Part shown: positions 1 through 6,406 of the stretch, in pieces
How the letters are laid out: each line of letters opens with the position of its first letter
Numbering within the stretch: position 1 is the first letter of the stretch
NCBI GenBank assembly: GCA_035444405.1
Contig: DAOMOP010000098.1
Coordinates: 1 to 14,331 of the forward strand
Reading direction: 5' to 3'
Source of the DNA: DAOMOP01 sp035444405
GTDB lineage: Bacteria; Pseudomonadota; Gammaproteobacteria; Burkholderiales; Rhodocyclaceae
DNA: 14,331 bases
The notes under the pieces: model-generated
What the model saw: only the letters and a program-made list of their open reading frames with translations
Told to the model about the DNA's origin: nothing
Database searches by the model: none
Made by a program: the position numbers and the translations under genes

Positions 1-189
1 ACCCCTGCGATCCGCAACCTGATCCGCGAGAACAAGATCGCGCAGATGTACTCGGCGATCCAGACCGGCCAGCACGTCGGCATGCAGACGCTCGACCAGT
101 GTCTCGCCGACCTGGTGCGGCGCAACGTCGTGACCGCCGGCGAAGCGCGCATGCGCGCCCAGAACAAGGACAACTTCGCCGGCCAGTAG
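1..189 (+). CDS. pilT: Type IV pilus retraction ATPase PilT, C-terminal end (5' truncated by window)
   Basis: The window opens inside a gene. Frame 1 encodes 62 residues ending at TAG 187-189, starting TPAIRNLIRENK and containing IAQMYSAIQTGQHVGMQTLD. This matches the well conserved C-terminal tail of PilT: the helix after the ATPase core (AIRNLIRE), then the M-Q-T-L-D-Q element. PilT is the cytoplasmic hexameric secretion-family ATPase that powers pilus depolymerisation in twitching motility. The Walker motifs lie upstream, outside the window. Its position just before pilU on the same strand is the usual order in Gammaproteobacteria and Betaproteobacteria. The gap to pilU is 139 bases with no clear intrinsic terminator, so cotranscription is possible. 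The identity is secure from tail sequence plus neighbour; nothing can be said about the N-terminal part. Confidence 0.93.
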   Translation, partial: TPAIRNLIRENKIAQMYSAIQTGQHVGMQTLDQCLADLVRRNVVTAGEARMRAQNKDNFAGQ

Positions 190-315
190 GCCGCCGCGCA
201 CGGCCGCCCCGGAGCGCCGAATCCGGATCGATCGCAGCGGGCCGATGCCGCATAATGCGACCGTGGCCGCGACACCGTCGCGCCGGTGACGCACCGACGG
301 CGTGCGCCCCGCACT

Positions 316-320
316 GGAGA
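316..320 (+). promoter_or_regulatory. Ribosome binding site of pilU (decides the start)
   Basis: GGAGA lies 8 bases before ATG 329. An in-frame GTG at 302 would add nine residues but lies upstream of this Shine-Dalgarno sequence, and the extra residues do not resemble PilU N-termini. The site therefore supports ATG 329 as the start. Confidence 0.7.
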
Positions 321-328
321 ACATTCGA

Positions 329-1462
329 ATGGAACGCGATCAGGCACTCAAGTTCATGCACGATCTGCTCAAGCTGATGGTGCAGAAGAACGGCTCGGAC
401 CTCTTCATCACTGCCGGCTTCCCGCCGGCGATCAAGATCGACGGGCGCATCGTGCCGCAATCGAACCAGGTGCTGACCGCCCAGCACACCCACGAGCTCG
501 CGCGCGCAGTGATGAACGACCGCCAGGTCGCCGAGTTCGAGGCGACCAAGGAATGCAACTTCGCGATCTCGCCGGCCGGCATCGGTCGCTTTCGCGCCAA
601 CGCCTACCTGCAGCAGAGCCGCGTCGGCCTGGTGCTGCGCACCATTCCGGCCAAGATCCCGACGCTCGACGAGCTCGGCCTGCCCGTCGTGCTCAAGGAC
701 ATCGCGATGACCAAGCGCGGTCTGGTGATCTTCGTCGGCGGCACCGGCACCGGCAAATCGACCTCGCTCGCGGCGATGGTCGACTTCCGCAACGAGCACT
801 CCTATGGCCACATCATCACGGTCGAAGACCCGATCGAGTTCGTCCATCAGCACAAGAACTGCATCATCACGCAGCGCGAGCTCGGCATCGACACCGACAG
901 CTGGGACGCGGCGCTGAAGAACACGCTGCGCCAGGCCCCCGACGTGATCCTGATGGGCGAGATCCGCGACCGCGAGACGATGGACCATGCGATCGCGTTC
1001 GCCGAGACCGGCCACCTGTGCCTGGCCACGTTGCACGCGAACAGCACCAACCAGGCGCTCGACCGCATCATCAACTTCTTCCCCGAGGAGCGCCGCCAGC
1101 AGCTCCTGATGGACTTGTCGCTGAACATCCGCGCGATGGTCTCGCAGCGCCTGTTGCCGCTCAAGGAGCGCAAGGGCCGCGTGCCGGCGGTCGAGATCAT
1201 GCTGAACTCGCCGCTGATCTCGGACCTGATCTTCAAGGGCGAAGTGCCGGGCATCAAGGACGTGATGAAGCGCTCGCGCGAGCTCGGCATGCAGACCTTC
1301 GACCAGAGCCTGTTCCAGCTCTACGAGGACGAGCTCATCACCTACGAGGACGCGCTGCGCAACGCCGACTCGATCAACGACCTGCGCCTGCAGATCAAGC
1401 TGCACAGCCGACACGGCGAAAAGGACTTCGTCGGCGGCACGCAGAACCTCGACATCGTGTGA
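329..1462 (+). CDS. pilU: Type IV pilus retraction ATPase PilU (PilT paralogue)
   Basis: This is a complete 377-residue PilT/PilU-family ATPase, the usual family length. The N-terminal PAS-like region begins MERDQALKFMHDLL and carries GSDLFITAGFPPAIKIDGR, typical of PilU. The RecA-like core has Walker A GGTGTGKST (residues 137-145), the Asp-box region around VEDPIEF, Walker B DVILMGEIRD (205-214) and a His-box ETGHLCLATLHA (H229). The extended C-terminal tail after the core is a PilU feature. PilU is a cytoplasmic accessory retraction motor that works with PilT at the pilus base. The start at ATG 329 is chosen for its GGAGA site and the family N-terminus. A CATAAT hexamer at 251-256 could be a -10 box of a gene-specific promoter, but I see no good -35. 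The gene converges on rlmL through the repeat element 1473-1615. Confidence 0.95.
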   Translation: MERDQALKFMHDLLKLMVQKNGSDLFITAGFPPAIKIDGRIVPQSNQVLTAQHTHELARAVMNDRQVAEFEATKECNFAISPAGIGRFRANAYLQQSRVGLVLRTIPAKIPTLDELGLPVVLKDIAMTKRGLVIFVGGTGTGKSTSLAAMVDFRNEHSYGHIITVEDPIEFVHQHKNCIITQRELGIDTDSWDAALKNTLRQAPDVILMGEIRDRETMDHAIAFAETGHLCLATLHANSTNQALDRIINFFPEERRQQLLMDLSLNIRAMVSQRLLPLKERKGRVPAVEIMLNSPLISDLIFKGEVPGIKDVMKRSRELGMQTFDQSLFQLYEDELITYEDALRNADSINDLRLQIKLHSRHGEKDFVGGTQNLDIV

Positions 1463-1472
1463 GGCGAGGAGC

Positions 1473-1615
1473 GTGATGAGTGACGAGTGACGGGGAAACC
1501 GGTCGTTGACCGAGGCGCGCCGCAAGCCATGCGGTCATCACCGATGACGGCGGGTGAAGCGTAAAGGGCAGGGAGGGATGGGCGCCCCGCGGCCGCACCT
1601 CTCGTCACTCATCAC
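1473..1615. repeat. 143-bp element with exact 15-bp inverted end repeats (possible REP/MITE-like unit)
   Basis: GTGATGAGTGACGAG at 1473-1487 recurs as its exact reverse complement at 1601-1615. The left arm is built from 7-bp units (GTGATGA, GTGACGA, GTGACGG). Between the arms are further small palindromes: a CGGTC-gtt-GACCG hairpin at 1500-1512, a GTCATC-acc-GATGAC hairpin at 1534-1548, GGCGCGCC at 1514-1521 and GCGGCCGC at 1589-1596. It fills the junction between convergent pilU and rlmL and contains the rlmL stop codon. No target-site duplication is evident and no coding frame is convincing. It could be a non-autonomous repeat, a heptamer repeat family or an unusual convergent terminator. 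The inverted repeat is directly visible; its class is a guess. Confidence 0.55.
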
Positions 1616-2762
1616 CCCTTCTTCGCGCGCTGCCGGCGAACACCCGGTACTCGTACAGCCGGCATTCGAGCGCGCCGTTGAAAAGCGGCGTGCGGCGGCT
1701 CGCCTTGAGGCCGAAGAGCTTGGGCAGCGCAGTGTCGGCGCTCAGAAAATAACAGCGCCAGCCCGCCCAGCGCTGCTTGAGCGCATCGCCCCAGCGCGGG
1801 TACAGCGCGGCCAGCGCCTCCGCCTCGCCGAGGCGCACGCCATAGGGCGGGTTGGTCACCAGCACCCCTTCGGGCGCCGGCGGCTCGAGCTCGAGAAAAT
1901 CCGCCCGCTGCAGGGCGACACAGTCTGCCAGCCCGGCGGCTTCGAGGTTCACGCGGGCGCGGCGCACCTGCTCGCCGACGATGTCCGACCCGTGGATCGG
2001 CAGCATCCCGGCGGCCGGCTTGCGGCGCGCCTCGGCCGCGGCACGCAGAGCGGCCCAGGCCGCGCGGTCGAAATGCCGGAAGCGCTCGAAACCGAAACGG
2101 CGCCCGAGGCCGGGCGCGACGTCGAGGGCGATCTGCGCCGCCTCGATCACGAACGTGCCGCTGCCGCACATCGGGTCGAGCAGCGTCTCGCCCGGCAGCC
2201 AGCCGGTCGCGCGCAGGATGCCGGCGGCGAGATTCTCCTTGAGCGGCGCCTCGACCGCGGCACGCTTGAAGCCGCGCTTGTAGAGCGGCTCGCCCGACGT
2301 GTCGAGATACAGCGCCGCGGTGTCACGGGTCAGAAAGGCATGCACGCGTACCGCCGGATCGGCCGTGTCGACGCTCGGCCGGCGGCCGGCCACGGCGCGG
2401 AAGTGGTCGCACACCGCATCCTTGATGCGCAGCGTGACGAACTCCAGACTCTTCAGCGGTGCATGGCGGGCGGTCACATAGATGCGGATCGTGTCGTCGG
2501 GCGTGAACCATTTCGCCCAGGTCGCCCCGTAGGCGAGCCGGTAGATGTCGTCCTCGCTGCGGTAGCGCGCCAGCGCGACGCGCCACATCACGCGCGTGGC
2601 GATGCGGCTTTCGAGATTCACGCGGTAGCACAGCGGCCAATCGCCAGAGAAACCGACGCCGCCATGGGTCGGCGTGATGTCGCGTGCCGCGAGCGTGGCG
2701 AGCTCGTCGGCGAGCATCGGCTCGAGCCCGCGCGGGCACGGCGCGAAGAAGAATTCAGCCAT
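1605..2762 (-). CDS. rlmL: THUMP-domain class I SAM-dependent RNA methyltransferase, RlmL type (23S rRNA m2G2445)
   Basis: This 385-residue protein has a short N-terminal region and THUMP-like RNA-binding domain (about 1-160), then a UPF0020 methyltransferase domain (about 165-380). Visible motifs are LLDPMCGSGTFVIEAA (195-209, SAM-binding motif I) and TNPPYG (303-308, the NPPY motif of base amino-methylation). The family methylates the exocyclic N2 of guanine in rRNA. E. coli RlmKL (about 700 residues) has a second methyltransferase domain; this protein matches only its RlmL half, a common form in Betaproteobacteria. It starts 18 bases after the hemJ stop, so it is probably the last gene of a three-gene operon. 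No strong Shine-Dalgarno sequence precedes ATG 2762, which fits reinitiation after hemJ. The last residues (RGDE plus stop) fall inside the right arm of the 1473-1615 repeat. Confidence 0.88.
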   Translation of the reverse strand: MAEFFFAPCPRGLEPMLADELATLAARDITPTHGGVGFSGDWPLCYRVNLESRIATRVMWRVALARYRSEDDIYRLAYGATWAKWFTPDDTIRIYVTARHAPLKSLEFVTLRIKDAVCDHFRAVAGRRPSVDTADPAVRVHAFLTRDTAALYLDTSGEPLYKRGFKRAAVEAPLKENLAAGILRATGWLPGETLLDPMCGSGTFVIEAAQIALDVAPGLGRRFGFERFRHFDRAAWAALRAAAEARRKPAAGMLPIHGSDIVGEQVRRARVNLEAAGLADCVALQRADFLELEPPAPEGVLVTNPPYGVRLGEAEALAALYPRWGDALKQRWAGWRCYFLSADTALPKLFGLKASRRTPLFNGALECRLYEYRVFAGSARRRGDE

Positions 2763-2780
2763 GGTCGTCAGCCGCCGCGG

Positions 2781-3191
2781 TCAGAAGGGTTTGAGGACCG
2801 TCAGGAAGACGACGGCAACGAGCACCAGCACCGGCACCTCGTTGAAGACGCGGTACCACACATGGCTGCGGGTGTTGCGGCCGGCGGCGAAGTCGCGCAT
2901 CAGCTTGCCGCAGTAGATGTGGTAGGCGACCAGAAACATCACCAGCGCGGTCTTGACCGCGAGCCAGCCGCCGCCGATCGAATAGCCGAAACCCAGCCAC
3001 AGACCCAGGCTCACCGCGAGGATGCCCAGCGGCGTCATGAAGCGGTAGAGCTTGTATTCCATCATCGCCAGGCGCTCGCGCGTCGCCGTGTCCTCGACCA
3101 TCGCATGATTCACGAACAGCCTGGGCAGATAGAACAGGCCGGCGAACCAGCTCACGACGAACACGATGTGCAGGGCTTTGACGATCAGCAT
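2781..3191 (-). CDS. hemJ: Protoporphyrinogen IX oxidase HemJ (CopD-like, UPF0093)
   Basis: This is a 136-residue integral inner-membrane protein of typical HemJ size. It begins MLIVKALHIVFVVSWFAG and ends FNEVPVLVLVAVVFLTVLKPF, both characteristic of the family. Four hydrophobic segments lie near residues 3-24, 50-70, 76-94 and 116-134. The conserved His (H8) and Lys (K80), which correspond by position to residues reported as essential in HemJ, are present. HemJ oxidises protoporphyrinogen IX to protoporphyrin IX, the penultimate step of haem synthesis, in bacteria lacking HemG or HemY. Its ATG shares one base with the upstream SDR stop (TGATG), and a GGAG site lies inside the SDR gene, so translation is likely coupled. 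The function is assigned by family resemblance; older annotations may read 'CopD family'. Confidence 0.9.
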   Translation of the reverse strand: MLIVKALHIVFVVSWFAGLFYLPRLFVNHAMVEDTATRERLAMMEYKLYRFMTPLGILAVSLGLWLGFGYSIGGGWLAVKTALVMFLVAYHIYCGKLMRDFAAGRNTRSHVWYRVFNEVPVLVLVAVVFLTVLKPF

Positions 3192-4078
3192 CAGGCAGCT
3201 TCTCCGGTATGGGTGAGTGCGGCGGCAAAGCCGTCGCGAACGGTGGGATAGCGCAGTCGCACGCGCAGCTCATCGACCATGCGTTCGTTGGCGATGCGGC
3301 GCGACTCGGACATGAACGACAATGTCACGGGCGAGACATGCTCGCGCAGCTGCGCACGCGTCATGCGCGGCGGGTGCGGCAGGCCGAGGAAATCGGCCGC
3401 GAAATCGAAGTAGTCGCCCATCTTCATCGCCGTGTCATCGACGGCGTTGTACACGCGCCCGCTCGCTCCGCGCAAAAGCGCGATGCAGGCGAGCCGGGCG
3501 AGATCGTCGGCATGGATGTGGTTGGTATGCACGTCCTCGTCGGCGACGAGCACCGGATCGCCCCGCCGCAGCCGTTCGAGCGGCAGACGATCACCGGCGT
3601 ATATGCCCGGTGCACGCAGAATGGATACGGCGACGGCATTGCGGCGACCGAAGCGGCGCAGCCGCTGCTCGGCATCGACGCGCCGGCGCGCCCGCGCGGT
3701 GGCGGGCCGACAAACGCGCGTCTCGGTCACCAGCGCCCCCCCACAGTCGCCGTAAACCCCTGTTGTGCTTATATATACGAGACGCCGTGGTAGACTCCGC
3801 CGGCCCGCGAGCGCGGCCAGCAGGTGCGCCGTACGCATATCGCTGGCGCCCGCCGGTGGCGGTGGGGCAAAATGGAGCACATAGTCCGCGATGCCGGCGA
3901 GGCGGCGCAGACTGTCGCGGTCGTCGAGGTCGCCGACGACGGGCCGCGCGCCGAGTGCGCGCAGCCCGCCGTGAGCGTCGGCTGCGCGCGTCAGCGCATA
4001 GACCTTGAAACGCTGCGCAAGCCAGGGGATGGCGCGGCGCGCAACGTCACCGCTACCGACGATCAGGACTCTTTTCAT
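3191..4078 (-). CDS. NAD(P)-binding SDR-family protein (epimerase/dehydratase-like, YeeZ-like)
   Basis: This 295-residue extended-SDR-like protein starts MKRVLIVGSGDVARR, a Rossmann first strand with the glycine-rich GxGxxA turn (residues 8-13). GDLDD (49-53) and VYISTTGVYGD (101-111) follow; the latter is the Ser/Tyr region of the NAD-dependent epimerase/dehydratase superfamily. HIHADDLA fits the family's C-terminal half. The substrate is unknown, and many short family members lack sugar-nucleotide activity. I place the start at ATG 4078; an upstream in-frame start would run through the divergent reductase gene. Only 22 bases separate it from that gene, so the promoters must be very compact or lie inside the neighbour. 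It is first in the SDR-hemJ-rlmL operon. A run of rare, AT-rich codons covers residues 101-108. Confidence 0.82.
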   Translation of the reverse strand: MKRVLIVGSGDVARRAIPWLAQRFKVYALTRAADAHGGLRALGARPVVGDLDDRDSLRRLAGIADYVLHFAPPPPAGASDMRTAHLLAALAGRRSLPRRLVYISTTGVYGDCGGALVTETRVCRPATARARRRVDAEQRLRRFGRRNAVAVSILRAPGIYAGDRLPLERLRRGDPVLVADEDVHTNHIHADDLARLACIALLRGASGRVYNAVDDTAMKMGDYFDFAADFLGLPHPPRMTRAQLREHVSPVTLSFMSESRRIANERMVDELRVRLRYPTVRDGFAAALTHTGEAA

Positions 4079-4100
4079 ACGACGGATTATCTCACGACCC

Positions 4101-5135
4101 ATGCAGTTCCAGATTTCGACCGAACCGGGCGGCCAGCACTTCAGCGCGAGTGCCGACCAGACCATACTCGAGGCAGCGCTCGCTGCCGGCGTGCTTCTGC
4201 CCTACGGATGTCGCGATGGCGCATGTGGCGCATGCAAGGGCCAGGTACTCAGCGGAGAGATCGAGCAGGGGCCGGTCGCCGACACGGCGCTGAGCGCAGC
4301 CGAACGTGCGTCGGGCCAGGCCCTGCTGTGCAAGGCGCATCCGCGTACGGACCTGGTGATCAGGGTGCGCAACGTCGGCCATGTCGGCGACATCCCGAGC
4401 AAGAAGCTGCCGTGCCGCGTCGAATCGCTCGAGCGCGTCGCCTCCGACGTGATGGTCGTCAGGCTCAAGCTGCCGGCGAGCGAGCCGTTTCGCTTTCGCG
4501 CCGGCCAGTACGTCGACTTCCTGCTCGCCGACGGGCGGCGGCGCAGCTTCTCGATCGCCAACCCGCCCGAGCGCAGCGATCATCTCGAGCTGCACGTGCG
4601 CAAGATCGACGGCGGGCGCTTCACGACGCAGGTGTTCGAGGCCATGAAACCGCGCGACATCCTGCGCTTCGAAGGGCCCCTGGGCACCTTCTTCCTGCGC
4701 GAGCATGTCGACCGGCCGATCATCCTGCTCGCCGGCGGCACCGGCTTCGCGCCGATCAAGTCGATCGTCGAGCACGTGATCGCCTCCGGCACCCCGCGTA
4801 CGATGACATTGTATTGGGGCGCGCGCCGGCGCGAGGGCCTGTACATGGACGCGCTGGCGCGCAGCTGGGAGACGAGTCTGCCCGATTTCCGCTACGTGCC
4901 GGTTCTGTCCGAGGCCGATGTGGACGAGGACTGGAACGGTCGACGCGGCCTCGTGCACAAGGCCGTGATGGCCGACCACCCCGATCTGTCCGCCCACGAG
5001 GTCTATGCCTGCGGCGCACCGGCAATGATCAGCGCCGCCCACAGCGACCTGGTCGTCGACTGCGGCCTGCCCGACGAGTTCTTTTTCGCCGACGCCTTCA
5101 CCTTCGCCGCCGAACCGGCTAACCGAGCACCATGA
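4101..5135 (+). CDS. 2Fe-2S ferredoxin / FAD / NAD(P)H oxidoreductase (CDP-6-deoxy-delta-3,4-glucoseen reductase-like)
   Basis: This 344-residue protein has a plant-type ferredoxin domain (about 1-90) with ligands C37, C42, C45 and C77 (C-x4-C-x2-C-x31-C). A ferredoxin-NADP reductase module follows, with FAD-binding RSFSIAN (148-154) and nucleotide-binding AGGTGFAP (211-218), ending in VYACGAPAMI. It passes electrons from NAD(P)H through FAD to the iron-sulphur centre and on to a partner. Genes like this are often annotated as AscD-type glucoseen reductase, but no deoxysugar genes lie nearby, so the acceptor is unknown; a monooxygenase or other reductase partner is equally possible. The start is ATG 4101; the open frame continues back to 4005, but those residues do not resemble a ferredoxin. 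Its stop overlaps the next gene by ATGA, implying translational coupling to the HDOD regulator. Confidence 0.88.
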   Translation: MQFQISTEPGGQHFSASADQTILEAALAAGVLLPYGCRDGACGACKGQVLSGEIEQGPVADTALSAAERASGQALLCKAHPRTDLVIRVRNVGHVGDIPSKKLPCRVESLERVASDVMVVRLKLPASEPFRFRAGQYVDFLLADGRRRSFSIANPPERSDHLELHVRKIDGGRFTTQVFEAMKPRDILRFEGPLGTFFLREHVDRPIILLAGGTGFAPIKSIVEHVIASGTPRTMTLYWGARRREGLYMDALARSWETSLPDFRYVPVLSEADVDEDWNGRRGLVHKAVMADHPDLSAHEVYACGAPAMISAAHSDLVVDCGLPDEFFFADAFTFAAEPANRAP

Positions 5136-6268
5136 GTCAAGCCACGATTCTGACCCGCGAGCCGGTGGTCAACAAGAAGCGCGCGATCACCGCCAACCGT
5201 CTCATCGCCCACGGCCCGAGCGTCGGCGCCGTCGTCGATACGCTCAACGCGCTGGCCGACATCTGGCCTGACCGTCATACCGTGTTCGTGTCGCTCGCCC
5301 GTCTGGTGCCGACGCCGGAGCTGATGAACTGGCGCGCCCCGGCCAACGCGATGATCGAGATCCCCGCCCAGGCGCTCGCGCATGCACAGACGCGCACGCT
5401 GCTGCCGCAGCTGGCGGCGGCCGGGATCAGCACCTGCCTCACCTGGTTTGCCCCCGGCATCGAGCTGCCGGCCGATGCGGACTGGCGCTTCGTGCTGATC
5501 GACGCGCGCAGGCACGCGACGCCGGCCGGCTCGCCGGGTATCGCGCTCGCCTGGGGTCTGGGCCACGTCGGCGCTTTCCAGGAAGCCGTCACGGCCGGCT
5601 ACGACGGTGCGTCGGGCTGGTTCTTCCTGCACGGCAATCCGCCCGCGAAAGCGCTCGAACCCGGGCATGCGCAGCTCGTGCGCCTGCTCAATCTGGTGCG
5701 CAACAATGCCGAGATCCGCGACATCGAATCGCTTCTCAAGCAGGACGTCGCCATTTCGTACAAGCTGCTGCGCTACATCAACTCGGCCGGCTTCGGCCTG
5801 ATGTGCGAGATCCAGTCCTTCAGGCATGCAGTCAGCATTCTTGGCTATGCAAATCTCAACAAATGGCTGTCGCTGCTGCTGATCACGGCGAGCCGCGACC
5901 CGGCCGCACCGGCGATGGTGCAGACATCGATCGCACGCGGCCGCTTCATGGAGCAGATCGGAGCGGGCTATTTCGACAAGAGCGAGCATGACAACCTGTT
6001 CATCACCGGGGCATTCTCGCTGCTGCCGACCCTGCTGGGCACGTCGATGCAGAGCGTGCTCGACGAGATGCATCTGCCCGAGGCGGTCGGCGAGGCGCTG
6101 CTTCACGGCAGCGGCCCTTACGCACCGTTCCTGAAGCTTGCTCAACTGAGCGAGAGTTTCGACGACGCGGCTCTGCGCGCGCAGGCGGCCGAGCTTCAGC
6201 TCGCGCCCGAGCAGGTCAATCGCGCGATGATCGCGGCATTGGCATTCGCCGACAGCTTCCAGGACTGA
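5132..6268 (+). CDS. HDOD regulator with degenerate EAL domain (YuxH-like architecture)
   Basis: The 378 residues divide into a relic EAL-like barrel (about 1-185) and an HDOD domain (about 190-370). The HDOD part shows IRDIESLLKQDVAISYKLLRYINSAG, HAVSILGYANLNKWLSLLLI and FITGAFSLLPTLLGTSM, diagnostic of EAL-HDOD proteins. In the EAL half the usual ELLFR signature is replaced by NRLIA, the catalytic-strand Asn is replaced (VFVSLARL), no DDFG is present, and the AEGVE element reads AWGLG (W141). Phosphodiesterase activity is therefore not expected; a binding or scaffold role is more likely. HDOD domains lack the HD-type metal site and are found in signalling and stress proteins. ATG 5132 overlaps the reductase stop, so the two are probably made together. 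I cannot name its partner or ligand. Confidence 0.85.
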   Translation: MSQATILTREPVVNKKRAITANRLIAHGPSVGAVVDTLNALADIWPDRHTVFVSLARLVPTPELMNWRAPANAMIEIPAQALAHAQTRTLLPQLAAAGISTCLTWFAPGIELPADADWRFVLIDARRHATPAGSPGIALAWGLGHVGAFQEAVTAGYDGASGWFFLHGNPPAKALEPGHAQLVRLLNLVRNNAEIRDIESLLKQDVAISYKLLRYINSAGFGLMCEIQSFRHAVSILGYANLNKWLSLLLITASRDPAAPAMVQTSIARGRFMEQIGAGYFDKSEHDNLFITGAFSLLPTLLGTSMQSVLDEMHLPEAVGEALLHGSGPYAPFLKLAQLSESFDDAALRAQAAELQLAPEQVNRAMIAALAFADSFQD

Positions 6269-6364
6269 CCCCGACCCGAACGCCTCGGCACGCGAGGAGC
6301 CCAGGACGTAGGAATAACACGGACGGCGCGCAATTGGTCACGCGGGCGCTCACCGCGCACCCCA

Positions 6365-6385
6365 TACAATTTGGCCTCAAATTGT
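6365..6385 (+). promoter_or_regulatory. Candidate promoter -10 box overlapped by an 8+4+8 palindrome, upstream of the kinase gene
   Basis: ACAATTTG (6366-6373), spacer GCCT, CAAATTGT (6378-6385) is a perfect inverted repeat, strikingly AT-rich for this DNA, 21 bases before the kinase ATG. TACAAT at 6365-6370 would serve as a -10 hexamer; no good -35 is visible 16-18 bases upstream. A related CAATTG palindrome lies at 6331-6336, about 42 bases away centre to centre. It may be an operator, a promoter or a 5'-UTR hairpin. The repeat is observed; its role is inferred. Confidence 0.4.
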
Positions 6386-6406
6386 GTGCGTCGCGGAACT
6401 GTGACC

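Noticed and set aside
273..288. CACCG-N6-CGGTG hairpin in the pilT-pilU gap as a terminator
   Set aside because: Short stem with no T-run; such hairpins are frequent by chance in DNA this rich in G and C.
286..1476. A 396-codon plus-strand open frame overlapping pilU
   Set aside because: Composition is arginine/alanine-rich without motifs, while the PilU frame has Walker A, Walker B and family-wide similarity.
1554..3251. A 565-codon plus-strand open frame opposite rlmL and hemJ
   Set aside because: No domain is recognisable and both minus-strand genes have clear signatures; an antisense shadow.
4005..4100. Extension of the reductase gene upstream to ATG 4005
   Set aside because: The extra 32 residues are basic, do not resemble ferredoxin N-termini and lie wholly antisense to the start of the SDR gene.
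6283..6297. CCTCG-gcacg-CGAGG hairpin after the EAL-HDOD gene as an intrinsic terminator
   Set aside because: The stem is only 5 bp and no T-run follows, so it is not a convincing terminator.
6371..6390. Possible sigma-54 (-24/-12) promoter before the kinase gene
   Set aside because: A GG is present but the GC falls 13 rather than 10 bases away, so the spacing rule fails.
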